From the NCBI RefSeq assembly GCF_900115785.1, contig NZ_FOYS01000005.1:1-64000 (forward strand): DNA of 64,000 bases. The letters are read 5' to 3'. The DNA comes from Halogeometricum limi (lineage in GTDB: Archaea > Halobacteriota > Halobacteria > Halobacteriales > Haloferacaceae). The stretch's first letter is position 1, and each line of letters opens with the position of its first letter. The translations under genes and the position numbers were made by a program. This document shows, in pieces, positions 15,664 through 24,663 of this stretch. The notes beneath the pieces were generated by a model. It was not told where the DNA came from, made no database searches, and worked only from the letters and a program-made list of their open reading frames with translations.

Positions 15664-17730
15664 TCACTCCGACTCCGCGTTCTCGACGGTGACGCGTACG
15701 GCGGAGTGTTTGTACTCGGGTATCTTCGACACCGGGTCGAGGGCGTCGCCCGTGAGGGCGTTCGCGAGGGGTTCGGCGTAGTGGAACGTCGCGAACACCG
15801 TCCCGCGACGCACGGCGGGCGTCACGTCGGCGACGACGGTGACCGACCCGCGGTCGTTCGCGACTCGGACCCGGACCCCGTCGTCGATACCCCGTTCGAC
15901 GGCGTCGTCGGGGTGAATCTGGAGGGCGTCTTCGGAGCGGAGGCGCGTGAGGAGTCCCGACCGACGGGTGAGCGCACCGCTGTTGAAGTGCTGGAGGACG
16001 CGCCCGGTGGTGAGGACGAGGTGGTCGTCGTCCACCGCGTCGGCGGGGTCGACGTGTTCGACGACGCGCAACGCGGCGCATCTGTCCCCGGAGGCGAACC
16101 GCTCTCGGTGGAGGACGTCCACGCCCTCGGTCGCACCCTCGGGGAACGGCCAGCGCTGGCTTCCCGTCCCCAGCCCCGCGTACGACATTCCGGCGTACTG
16201 CGGCGTCACGCGCGCAATCTCCTCGAACACCTGCTCGGGGCTATCGTAGTCGAACTGGGCGTCGAGTCCGGTCAGTCGCCGCCCGAGTTCGCAGAGGACG
16301 GCGAGGTCCTCGCGCGCGTCGCCCGGGGGGTCGGCGTTCGGTCGCATCCGCTGGACCTGTCTGTCGGTGTTGGTCACGGTGCCACCGCGTTCGGCCCACG
16401 CGCTTCCCGGGAGGACCACGTCGGCGAACGCGGCCGTCTCGGTGAGAAACAGGTCGTGGACGGCGAGGAAGTCGAGCGAGTCGAATTTCTCGGCGACCCG
16501 GTTCGCGTTCGGTTCCGTGACGACGGGGTTCTCGCCGAAGACGAACGCGCCGCGGACGCCCCCGCCGAACGCGTGGGTCGCCTCTACTTCGGTCAGTCCA
16601 GGCACCGCGGGCGGTTCGACGCCCCACTCTCGTGCGAGTCGTTCGCGGGCGTCCACGTCCGTCACCGGGGCGTACCCGGGCAGTACGTTCGGTAACGCCC
16701 CCACGTCGCCCGCCCCTTGGACGTTGTTCTGCCCGCGAAGCGGGTTCACGCCGGACCCGCGCTTTCCGACGTTCCCCGTCAGGAGCGCGAGGTTGAGCAG
16801 GGCGTGGACGTTGTCGGTCCCGCAGTGGTGTTGGCTCGTTCCCATCCCGGTGAAGATGGCGGCGCGTTCGACGCTCGCGTACGCCCGCGCCGCGGCGCGG
16901 AGTTCGCCCGGGTCGACGCCGGCCAGTTCGGCGTTCGCGTCCACGTCGACGCCGTCCAACGCGGCGACGAACGCATCGACGCCGGAGACGCGCTCTTCGA
17001 GGAACGCGTCGTCGGTCAGTCCTTCCTCGACGAGTACCTTCGCCATCGCGTTCAGGAGCGGGATGTCGTAACCGGGTCTGACCGGGAGGTGATGCGCCGC
17101 CAACTTGGTGGTCGCGTTCTCGCGCGGGTCGACGTGAATCAGCGTCGTCCCGTCTCGTATCGCCGGTGCGAGGTACGACTGGAAGATTATCGGGTGATTC
17201 TCGGCGGGGTTCGCTCCGACGACGAAGTAGGCGTCGGCCTCCGTCAGGTCGACGAGGGAGTTCGTCATCGCGCCCGCGCCGAACCGTTCCTGCATCGCCG
17301 CGACGGTAGAAGAGTGACAGAGGCGCGCGCAGTTGTCGACGTTGTTCGTTCCGAGGAGTCGCGCGAGTTTCTGGAAGACGTAGTTCTCCTCGTTCGTGCA
17401 GTTCGAGGAGGCGAAGAAGAACAGTGCGTCGGGACCGTCTCGGTCGCGAATCTCGCCGAACGCCGTCTCGATTCGTTCGAACGCCTCCTCCCACGTCGCC
17501 TCTCTGAGGCCATCGCCGTCGCGGACGAGCGGAGCCGTGAGTCGGTCGGGGTGGTCTACGACGTCGAACGCGGCGACGCCTTTCGGGCAGAGTTCGCCGC
17601 GGGTGTTGACCGGTGCGCGCCATCCCGTCGCTTTTCCGCTCTTCGGGTCGTACGAGAGGCCGCACCCGACGCCACAGAACGGACAGATGCTCTCTCGGGC
17701 CTCGAAGACCCGCTCACCCGGAGTTTCCAT
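15664..17730 (-). CDS. Formate dehydrogenase-type molybdopterin oxidoreductase, catalytic subunit
   Basis: This 688-residue protein is a bis-MGD molybdoenzyme of the FdhF type. The N-terminal 4Fe-4S site is C16, C19, C23 and C48 (CPFCGVGC, then ELCPKG). In CARLCHSS, Cys138 followed by His139 takes the place of the active-site Sec/Cys-His pair of formate dehydrogenases. The C-terminal molydopterin-dinucleotide-binding domain is about 575-688. There is no TAT signal, so it is cytoplasmic. The ATG at 17730 excludes an upstream frame that covers the rhodanese gene. No FdhB, FdhC, hydrogenase or FdhD gene adjoins; electron acceptor and substrate are not settled. A P-type ATPase gene follows 10 bases later. 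Confidence 0.88.
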   Translation of the reverse strand: METPGERVFEARESICPFCGVGCGLSYDPKSGKATGWRAPVNTRGELCPKGVAAFDVVDHPDRLTAPLVRDGDGLREATWEEAFERIETAFGEIRDRDGPDALFFFASSNCTNEENYVFQKLARLLGTNNVDNCARLCHSSTVAAMQERFGAGAMTNSLVDLTEADAYFVVGANPAENHPIIFQSYLAPAIRDGTTLIHVDPRENATTKLAAHHLPVRPGYDIPLLNAMAKVLVEEGLTDDAFLEERVSGVDAFVAALDGVDVDANAELAGVDPGELRAAARAYASVERAAIFTGMGTSQHHCGTDNVHALLNLALLTGNVGKRGSGVNPLRGQNNVQGAGDVGALPNVLPGYAPVTDVDARERLAREWGVEPPAVPGLTEVEATHAFGGGVRGAFVFGENPVVTEPNANRVAEKFDSLDFLAVHDLFLTETAAFADVVLPGSAWAERGGTVTNTDRQVQRMRPNADPPGDAREDLAVLCELGRRLTGLDAQFDYDSPEQVFEEIARVTPQYAGMSYAGLGTGSQRWPFPEGATEGVDVLHRERFASGDRCAALRVVEHVDPADAVDDDHLVLTTGRVLQHFNSGALTRRSGLLTRLRSEDALQIHPDDAVERGIDDGVRVRVANDRGSVTVVADVTPAVRRGTVFATFHYAEPLANALTGDALDPVSKIPEYKHSAVRVTVENAESE

Positions 17731-17791
17731 AGCCTCCGTACGACGGCCGAGAGATAGAGTGTTGTGTAGTTGTCGTGTTCCGGCCGGTCGC

Positions 17792-18223
17792 TCACATCGT
17801 CGGGTCGGCGGGTTCGACCGGTTCCCCGGCGTCGCGCCACGCGGTGAACCCACCTTCGAGACTGGCCACGCGTTCGAGCCCCATCTCCTTGGCTCGCTGT
17901 GCCGCGAGGAGAGAGCGCCCCCCGACGGCGCAGACGAAGACGTACTCGGCGTCCTCGCCGAACCGCGAGACGTAGTAGGGGCTCTCGGGGTCGATACAGA
18001 ACTCGAGCATCCCCCGCGAGACGTGTACCGCGTCGGGGATGCGTCCCTCCTTCCACAGTTCGGGGGCGTCGCGCACGTCGACGAACACCGCACCGTCGTC
18101 GTACCGCCGCGACGCCTCACCGACCGCGTACTCGCGAACTTCGGACCGAGCCTCGTCCAACAACTCGACGTACCCCTTCGTGATGCTGTTCGCCGCCCTC
18201 CCATCCCCGTCTCCGGCCACCAT
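17792..18223 (-). CDS. Rhodanese-domain sulfurtransferase
   Basis: This 143-residue single-domain rhodanese has DDGAVFVDVRDAPE near the middle and the active-site loop CAVGGRS, whose Cys would carry persulfide. The C-terminal strand-helix VASLEGGFTAWRDAGEPVE is typical. The open frame begins at 18343, but the ATG at 18223 is favoured by the TATA-like sequence at 18244-18256. It lies 61 bases upstream of the formate dehydrogenase-type gene on the same strand; sulfur mobilisation for molybdenum cofactor maturation is possible but not shown. Confidence 0.88.
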   Translation of the reverse strand: MVAGDGDGRAANSITKGYVELLDEARSEVREYAVGEASRRYDDGAVFVDVRDAPELWKEGRIPDAVHVSRGMLEFCIDPESPYYVSRFGEDAEYVFVCAVGGRSLLAAQRAKEMGLERVASLEGGFTAWRDAGEPVEPADPTM

Positions 18224-18243
18224 CGCTTCCAGTACGATTCGTG

Positions 18244-18256
18244 TAAGATTAGTTAT
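18244..18256 (-). promoter_or_regulatory. TATA-like box of the rhodanese gene
   Basis: The minus-strand sequence AATAACTAATCTTAC is centred about 27 bases before the ATG at 18223. The 156-base gap 18224-18379 also holds the divergent promoter for the rifampicin-phosphotransferase-like gene, whose box (GATTCATAG near 18353) is weaker. Confidence 0.55.
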
Positions 18257-18379
18257 TTCTACACGTCGTCGTTTTCCGGAGTTTCGGCGTCTGAGACCAA
18301 TTTTCGGCCAGTACGTGTCGGGATAGTGGGGCGAAAGCGTCAATCGCTCGTAGATTCATAGATACTGTGAGCAGTTCCC

Positions 18380-21172
18380 ATGACTTCCGCTTTCGTCGTC
18401 CCACTCGACGGGTCCGTGAGGGACCCTGCACGCCTCGGTGGAAAGGCCGCGAACCTCGTGTCGCTGGTCGACGCCGGGTTCGCCGTCCCCGCCGCCGTCT
18501 GCGTCACCACCGACGCCTTCCGAGAGCTCTCTGCCGACAAAACGAGCAAAGAACTCTTGGACGAACTGGAGGAACTGGACGAAACCGCCGCCGAACGGGC
18601 GACGGCGGTCGGCGCGGAACTCCGCGAGCACCTTCGCGGACGGCCGGTACCCGACGCAGTCCGGGACGGACTCGCGGCGTTTATCGACGAGAACCGGTCG
18701 TACGCCGTCCGTTCCTCGGCGACGGCGGAGGACCTCCCGCACGCGTCGTTCGCCGGGCAACACGACACGTTCCTCGACGTCCGCGGTATCGACGCCCTCG
18801 TCGACGGCGTCCGCGACTGCATGGCGAGTCTATTCACCGACCGGGCAGTCGCGTACCGCGTCCAGAACGACATCTCGCACCGCGAGGTGGCCAACGCCGT
18901 CGTCGTCCAGGAGATGGTCGCCGCCGACGCCGCGGGCGTCCTCTTCACGGTCGACCCGGACTCTGGAAACCGTACCGTCGCTGTCGTGGAGGCGAGTTTC
19001 GGCCTCGGCGACTCCGTCGTCTCCGGCGACGTCGAACCCGATAGCGTCCGTATCGACCGACAGGCCGGCGAGGTGCTGTCGTATCGCGTCGGGTCGAAGC
19101 GAACGGCGCGGTACTCGACCGGTGACGGCGACACTGATACCGTCGAACTCGACCCGACCGACAGGCACGCGCGGGTCCTCCGGACGAGGCAACTGACGGA
19201 ACTCGTCGAACTCGGGGACCGGGTCGAGGACCTGTTCGGGCGGCCGCAAGACATCGAGTGGGCGCTGGTCGACGGCGAATTCGTCCTCCTCCAGGCGCGC
19301 CCCATCACCACGCTGTTTCCCGTCCCGACGCCGGCACCCACCGACGACAGACTGCACGTCTACGTGGGGGTCGGACACATGCAGGCGTTTCCGGAGGCAC
19401 TTCCACCGCTCGTTCGGGACGTGTGGGGCGTCTACATCGAGACGATGCCGGAGGCGTTCGGTATCGACGACGGCGTCTCGCTCGGCGCGGAAGCCGGGGG
19501 ACGGGTCTACATGGACCTCACACCGGCCCTCCGCGTCCCCTTCGTCCGGGAGAAGGTCGTCTCCGGGTTCGACGCGTTGAGCGAACCGGTAGCCGACGGA
19601 CTCTGGGACTTGCTCGCGCGCCGACCTGAGGAGTTCCGGACCGAGATTCCGTCGCCGTCGACTGCCTTCTCGGTCGCCGGCGGCGTGTGGCGGGGGGCCG
19701 AAGTCGTCCTGCCCGTGCTCCCGGCGACGCTGGCGAGCGTCGCCGACGCGTTCGTCGGCGACCCGCGCCCGCCCGAGGAGTTCGAGCGACTGTTTCTGGA
19801 GTGGGGCAGAGAGACGACGGCGGACATCCACGACCGACCCACCGTCGCGGCACGCGCCCGCGCCGCCGCGAACTCGCTCGACGTCTCCGAAGTCATCGCC
19901 GACCTCTACCCCCGGATGGGGCCGTTGCTCGCGGCGTTCGCCGTCGGCGGGTGGCTTCGTCGGAACTTCCCCGACGCCGAGGAAGACGTGAACGCCGTCG
20001 GCAAGGGGTTCGAAGCCGAACTCGTCACGCGACTCAACCTCGGACTCGGCGACCTGGCAGACGTGGCACGGGACCACCCCGCCGTCGCCGACGCGATTCG
20101 GGAGCGGAAACCGCTGGCAGAGATAGCCGCCGTCGAGGGCGGGGCGGAGTTCGTCGCCGCGTTCGAGGACTACCTCGACGAGTTCGGCCACCGCGCGACG
20201 GGGGAGATAGACCTGAGTCGACCGCGGTGGCGCGAGGACCCCGCGACGCTCTTCGGGGCGATTCGAGCCAACTTGGCGAACGAGGGCGCGGGCGACCACA
20301 GAGCGCGACTCCAACGACTCGCCGCGGAGGGCGAAGCGGCGGGAGACAGACTCGCCGCCCGCGCGAACTACGGCCTCCTCGGACCCGCCAGAACCCGCAT
20401 CGTCCGACGGCTGATTCGAACCTACCGAAGCTACGTCCAACTCCGCGAGTACCCGAAACACGGGGCCGCCCACTGGTTCTCGACGTGGCGAGAGACGTAC
20501 CTCGAAGCGGGCGAGACACTCGTCGAACGCGGCGTCCTCTCGGACCGAGACGACGTCTGGTTCCTCCGACTGGAAGAGTTGTTCGCGGCGCTCGACGGCG
20601 AGGAGATTCGAGTCGACGTGACGGCGCGACGCGAGGAGTTCGCTCGTCACTCGAAACTGAACGCTCCTCCGGTGCTCACGAGCGAGGGTGAAATCCCCCG
20701 CGTCGCCCCCGACCTGACCGGCCTCCCGCCGGAGACGCTCGTCGGAACCGGCGTCTCCTCTGGCGTCGTCGAGGGCGTCGCACGCGTCATCTTCGACCCG
20801 ACGGAGGCGACGGTCGAGGCGGGCGAGATTCTCGTCGCGCCGTCGTCGGACCCGGGGTGGACGCCGCTGTTCTTGAACGCCGCGGGGATGGTCGTCGAAG
20901 TCGGCGGGCGTATCAGTCACGGCGCACTCGTCGCCCGAGAGTACGGTCTTCCCGCAGTCGTCTCCGTCGAGAACGCTACCGAGCGCATCCGAACGGGCCA
21001 GCGTCTCCGCATCGACGGGACGCGAGGAACGGTCGAGATTCTCGGCGACGAGGCCGGCGAGAGCGACGACGTGACCGAGAGAAGCAGCGGTACGGACGAC
21101 GGGCCAGCGACCGGAACGGGAACCGGTGGAGGACCCGTCTCGCCCGGTGGGTCTGGAACGACAGCCGAGTGA
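18380..21172 (+). CDS. PEP-utilising dikinase related to rifampicin phosphotransferase
   Basis: This 930-residue enzyme has an ATP-grasp domain like that of PEP synthase (about 1-315; GGKAANL, AVRSSATAEDLPHASFAGQ, FGLGDSVVSG, LQARPITTLF). A central domain of about 450 residues follows, and then a swivelling phosphohistidine domain near 770-890 with GGRISHGALVAREYGLPAVV, His847 being the phospho-carrier. It lacks the C-terminal PEP/pyruvate TIM barrel of PEP synthase. This order (ATP, substrate, His) is that of rifampicin phosphotransferases, which transfer the beta phosphate of ATP to the antibiotic. Whether the substrate here is rifamycin or a native molecule is open. The last 40 residues are Gly/Thr/Ser-rich and disordered. 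Confidence 0.85.
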   Translation: MTSAFVVPLDGSVRDPARLGGKAANLVSLVDAGFAVPAAVCVTTDAFRELSADKTSKELLDELEELDETAAERATAVGAELREHLRGRPVPDAVRDGLAAFIDENRSYAVRSSATAEDLPHASFAGQHDTFLDVRGIDALVDGVRDCMASLFTDRAVAYRVQNDISHREVANAVVVQEMVAADAAGVLFTVDPDSGNRTVAVVEASFGLGDSVVSGDVEPDSVRIDRQAGEVLSYRVGSKRTARYSTGDGDTDTVELDPTDRHARVLRTRQLTELVELGDRVEDLFGRPQDIEWALVDGEFVLLQARPITTLFPVPTPAPTDDRLHVYVGVGHMQAFPEALPPLVRDVWGVYIETMPEAFGIDDGVSLGAEAGGRVYMDLTPALRVPFVREKVVSGFDALSEPVADGLWDLLARRPEEFRTEIPSPSTAFSVAGGVWRGAEVVLPVLPATLASVADAFVGDPRPPEEFERLFLEWGRETTADIHDRPTVAARARAAANSLDVSEVIADLYPRMGPLLAAFAVGGWLRRNFPDAEEDVNAVGKGFEAELVTRLNLGLGDLADVARDHPAVADAIRERKPLAEIAAVEGGAEFVAAFEDYLDEFGHRATGEIDLSRPRWREDPATLFGAIRANLANEGAGDHRARLQRLAAEGEAAGDRLAARANYGLLGPARTRIVRRLIRTYRSYVQLREYPKHGAAHWFSTWRETYLEAGETLVERGVLSDRDDVWFLRLEELFAALDGEEIRVDVTARREEFARHSKLNAPPVLTSEGEIPRVAPDLTGLPPETLVGTGVSSGVVEGVARVIFDPTEATVEAGEILVAPSSDPGWTPLFLNAAGMVVEVGGRISHGALVAREYGLPAVVSVENATERIRTGQRLRIDGTRGTVEILGDEAGESDDVTERSSGTDDGPATGTGTGGGPVSPGGSGTTAE

Positions 21173-21255
21173 CGACGAGACGACTCACGCGAGAGAGCGT
21201 GACCGTGCATCGAGTACTCGTTCGAGCGCGAACCCCGGAGCGGCGGCACGTCGAG

Positions 21256-21561
21256 TCAGTCCACCGTCACCCACAGGAGAAAGCCGACGGCGAACGTCTC
21301 GACGACGTGGACGACCATGGTCGCTCGCCAGACGATGTCCGGAACCGAGGTGGCGAACCACACCGAGAGCGTCGGGTCCAGCGTGTAGTAGTACACAGAC
21401 AGCGCGTTCTCGACGAGGAGCAACGCGCCGAACACGAGGAGTCCGAGCGGATGCTTCGACCGGAACCGGAGCGCGTTTCGCGCCCACACGACGCAGAGCG
21501 CGGCGAGCAACACGACGTTCAGCCCCGACGCGATTTGCGCGACGGCGGCCCACGCGTTCAT
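21256..21561 (-). CDS. Small membrane protein, three helices
   Basis: This 101-residue protein has about three membrane helices: residues 7-28 (AQIASGLNVVLLAALCVVWARN), 38-58 (LGLLVFGALLLVENALSVYYY) and 75-98 (VVHVVETFAVGFLLWVTV). It resembles haloarchaeal membrane proteins of unknown function with a conserved Glu in helix 2 and His-x-x-Glu in helix 3. It may be related to cytochrome or redox-linked membrane proteins, but this is unverified. It stands alone between the PEP-utilising enzyme and the ferritin-like lipoprotein. Confidence 0.65.
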   Translation of the reverse strand: MNAWAAVAQIASGLNVVLLAALCVVWARNALRFRSKHPLGLLVFGALLLVENALSVYYYTLDPTLSVWFATSVPDIVWRATMVVHVVETFAVGFLLWVTVD

Positions 21562-21673
21562 CGGTCGCTCCTCGCGTCGGTCGTCTCGGTCGTCGTGTGC
21601 TGGTAGATTATGGTTCGGGGACCGGAGAGTGAAGCGTATCGAGCGTCGGGGGAACCGGGCGTCTGAGACACGC

Positions 21674-23014
21674 CTACTCGACGATGAACTGCCCGGCTAT
21701 CTCCTCGACTTCCGACATCGTCATCGCCTCGTCGACGGCGTTCGGGAACGGCGAGGAGACGTTGAGTTCGTTGAGGAACGCGGCGTGGCGGGCCTCGACG
21801 CTGTGGATGCCGATGGCCGCCGAGAATATCTGGTCGTTCGCGACCGTCGGCGCGGCACCCGCGTAGGCGGCGACGCCCGTGTTCTCCAGCGCCTTCGCGA
21901 CGCCGAGAAACTCCGAGGGCGTCTCGTAGCCGAAGTCGTAGGTCGCCTCTTCGACGGGCGTGCCGCCGAGGTCTTTCACCGTCTGTGTCAGGGCGTCCAC
22001 GTGGCCCGCCTCGTGGTCGCCGGCCGTCCGGAGGTGACCGGGAACCTTCATCTTCAGTTCGTCACCGTACGGCGACAGCACGTCCGCCTGCATCAGTTCG
22101 TCGTCGTTGAACTCTTCGAGGCCGTCGCGGTAGAAGGCGTTCTCCAGGTGTTCGAGCGTCAGCGCGTAGTTCAGGACGTTCAGGTCGCTCACGTCGTCTT
22201 TCTTCTTGCGGTCGTACGTGACCATCTCGCCGTCCTCCTCGCGTTCGAACGCCGCGGGGTCGACGCCACTCGTGACGAACTGTCCGGCTATCTCCAGGAC
22301 TTCGTCGACGGTTCGCGCCTCGTCGACGGCCTTCGGGAACGGCGACGCGCCGTTCACGAGGTTGAGGAAACTCGCGTGGCGGGCCTCGACGCTGTGGATG
22401 CCCGCCGCGGCGGCGAGGATGGCGTTGTTCGTCACCTTCGGCGCGGCACCCGCGTACGCGGAGACGCCGGTGTTCTCCAACGCCTGTGCCGTCGCGAGGA
22501 ACTCCGAGGGCGTCTCGTAGCCGAAGTCGTACTCGGCTTCGCCGACGGGTTCGCCGCCGAGGTCTGTCACCGTCTGCGTCAGGGCGTCCACGTGGCCCGC
22601 CTCGTGGTCGCCGACGACTTTCAGATACTCCGGGACGTCCATCCGAAGTTCCTCGTTGAACTTCGACAGCACGTCCGCCCCCATCAGTTCGTCGTCGCTG
22701 AACATCTTCAGGCCGTCGCGGTAGAAGGCGTTCTCCAGGTGTTCGAGCGTCAGCGCGTAGTTCAGGATGGGGACGTCGGGATTCGTCGGTTCGGGCGTCT
22801 CCGTCTCCGTTTCCATCTCCGTCTCGGTCATCGTCGGCGTCTCCGTCGCCGTCGGCGTCGACGACTCCGTCGCGGTCGAACCGCCGTCGCTGTTGCCTGA
22901 ACAGCCTGCGAGGCCGACGGCGGCGAGGGTCGCTCCCCCGGCGAGGATGCGGCGTCGGTCGTAGGTGCGGGGAGTCTGCTTCGTGGTGTCGGACGAGGAG
23001 TCGTTCGCGTTCAT
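21674..23014 (-). CDS. TAT lipoprotein with two tandem ferritin-like domains
   Basis: This 446-residue exported lipoprotein has a TAT signal and lipobox (DRRRILAGG, then LAGC with Cys38), followed by a Thr/Glu-rich linker. Two copies of a ferritin-like domain follow, about residues 75-245 and 260-446. Each has NYALTLEHLENAFYRDGL, GDHEAGHVDALTQTV, FGYETPSEFL and IHSVEARHA. The Glu and His in these helices form a four-helix-bundle di-metal pattern. The copies are about 70 percent alike by eye, so this is an internal duplication. Family members are called ferritin-like or DUF4439-type, with unknown activity; metal binding outside the membrane is likely. The ATG at 23014 places the TAT motif correctly. 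Confidence 0.88.
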   Translation of the reverse strand: MNANDSSSDTTKQTPRTYDRRRILAGGATLAAVGLAGCSGNSDGGSTATESSTPTATETPTMTETEMETETETPEPTNPDVPILNYALTLEHLENAFYRDGLKMFSDDELMGADVLSKFNEELRMDVPEYLKVVGDHEAGHVDALTQTVTDLGGEPVGEAEYDFGYETPSEFLATAQALENTGVSAYAGAAPKVTNNAILAAAAGIHSVEARHASFLNLVNGASPFPKAVDEARTVDEVLEIAGQFVTSGVDPAAFEREEDGEMVTYDRKKKDDVSDLNVLNYALTLEHLENAFYRDGLEEFNDDELMQADVLSPYGDELKMKVPGHLRTAGDHEAGHVDALTQTVKDLGGTPVEEATYDFGYETPSEFLGVAKALENTGVAAYAGAAPTVANDQIFSAAIGIHSVEARHAAFLNELNVSSPFPNAVDEAMTMSEVEEIAGQFIVE

Positions 23015-23128
23015 GCTCACTCTGGTCGAGGTACAGGACACGTATGAAGAAATTCCGAGTTCCGACAACATTCCGTCCAGAGTGGTCCCCGCTTCTCACC
23101 CAAATTCCCTTCACCGACGCTCGCGGGA

Positions 23129-24340
23129 CTAGTCCGCGGAGACGTCCGTCGCGGAGTCGTCGTGGTCGGCGGCTTTCTCGGTCACCTGGAAGTCGGTCAC
23201 GGGAACGGTCATGCCGTAGAACGCCCCGAGCGAGTGGACGAGGACGACGAGCGGTGTCGTGAGCAACAGGAGTGCCCACACGGCCGGGCGTTCGCGATAG
23301 AGGACCAGTCCGAGGACCGACCAGCCGTAGACGACCGTGAGCAGTATCATCGTGAGCGGGAAGTACACCTCCGGGAGGAGCACCATATCGAGGGGTAACG
23401 GCACGACGCCCGCGTAGTCGAGCACCGACAGGAACCACAGGAACGGCGCGAACACCGACGTCGCCCACCCGAAATCGCGGATGTAGTACAGCAACTGGTA
23501 GTCGTAGGGGAGCAGGTCGCGTTGCATCCGCGTTCCCGTCAGCCACCGGCGTCGCTGACCGACCATCGACCGAACCGACGGCGGTGCCTGGTTGTGGAAC
23601 GTCACGTCCGAGACGTGGAACGTCGCACCGGCGTCGAGGGCGCGCCAGACGAACACCGAGTCTTCGACGATGGTCTCGACGTCCCACGTCACTCGATCTT
23701 CGAGCGACCGGCGAATCGCGACGCCGCCGCCCCACGCGTAGAGCGGGTAGCGCAACCGTCCGAACCCGCGCTGTTCGGTGTTGAACCCGACGCGGTGAAT
23801 CTCGGCGAGGTACGCGAGTAGCGACCCCGTCCGCTGTGGCCGTTCGCGGAACTGAACCACGTCGGCGTCCGGGATACCGTCCAGTTCGCCGACGAGGGTA
23901 TCTTCGTCCAGATAGAGGACGTACTCTTTGTCTGTAGGGTGTGCTCGCCGCGCCCACTCCACCGCTCGACCTTTGTTGGTCGCCTCGCACTCGAACGTCT
24001 CCGGGACGACGACGACGCGAGCGCCTCGCACGTCTATCGGTTTCTCGGCGACGACGAGGACGTCGTCGAGTCCCTCAGGAAGCGAGTCGACCGTTCGCTG
24101 GACGACCGCTTCGGCGTCGACAGTCAACACTCTCGCTTGCACCGCGCCGAGTCCGTGCACCGACGGCGGTGTCGTGTCTCCTCTGCTCCCGGCGTAGGTG
24201 ACCATCATGTACAGCCAGTATCCGACGGGAAGCGTGTGGAACAGGAGCAACTGCCAGAGGACGAACGAGACGAACACGTCGCCGTCGAAGTGGCGTGCGG
24301 CGGTGGCGAGAACGTTCGTTATATGGGGAGTGTAAGGCAA
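23129..24340 (-). CDS. Membrane-bound family 2 glycosyltransferase
   Basis: This 403-residue GT-A enzyme has one N-terminal helix (about 22-50), a cytoplasmic catalytic domain, and three to four C-terminal helices (about 285-390). LYLDEDT (near 146) matches the nucleotide-sugar/metal Asp motif, EDSVF the acid motif, and GQRRRW the QxxRW motif of processive transferases. It may make a polysaccharide or glycolipid at the cell membrane. The start is TTG at 24340: the first internal Met is beyond helix 1, and TATA-like GTTTATCATATC lies on the minus strand near 24365-24376. No other sugar genes adjoin it. Confidence 0.82.
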   Translation of the reverse strand: MPYTPHITNVLATAARHFDGDVFVSFVLWQLLLFHTLPVGYWLYMMVTYAGSRGDTTPPSVHGLGAVQARVLTVDAEAVVQRTVDSLPEGLDDVLVVAEKPIDVRGARVVVVPETFECEATNKGRAVEWARRAHPTDKEYVLYLDEDTLVGELDGIPDADVVQFRERPQRTGSLLAYLAEIHRVGFNTEQRGFGRLRYPLYAWGGGVAIRRSLEDRVTWDVETIVEDSVFVWRALDAGATFHVSDVTFHNQAPPSVRSMVGQRRRWLTGTRMQRDLLPYDYQLLYYIRDFGWATSVFAPFLWFLSVLDYAGVVPLPLDMVLLPEVYFPLTMILLTVVYGWSVLGLVLYRERPAVWALLLLTTPLVVLVHSLGAFYGMTVPVTDFQVTEKAADHDDSATDVSAD

Positions 24341-24663
24341 GTAGATAATTCAGTCAAATCTGAAGATATGATAAACATTTCGCAGAAATCATACCTTTCT
24401 GTCATATGGCCACGAATGACAACTTTCGACGTGGCTCGCTAGCACAACGACAGACGGCTCTAAACGCCGACGTTCGCGACTCGACCGAATCACGTTCCGT
24501 TCTCAGTTTCCGACGCTCGCCTCTTCTCTGAGTACCTGACAGTAGTCGTGAGAAGAGAGTTCGAGATTCGCAGAGTACGTCGAGTCACCGACGACGCCGT
24601 GACGTACGTACGCGGACCGTTCGGACGCCGTTTCGATGTCGAACCGCGACGCCGAACGGTCGC
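24341..24663. other. Intergenic region with AT-rich promoter of the glycosyltransferase gene
   Basis: This 323-base gap holds an AT-rich stretch (24335-24415), including the promoter of the glycosyltransferase gene on the minus strand. The rest (24420-24663) is GC-rich with no convincing ORF, repeat or RNA gene. The AIM24-like gene ends at its right edge. Confidence 0.6.

Noticed and set aside
15505-16695. Plus-strand 396-codon frame opposite the formate dehydrogenase-type gene
   Set aside because: The minus-strand frame shows all molybdoenzyme motifs; the plus frame is Val/Arg/Asp-rich shadow.
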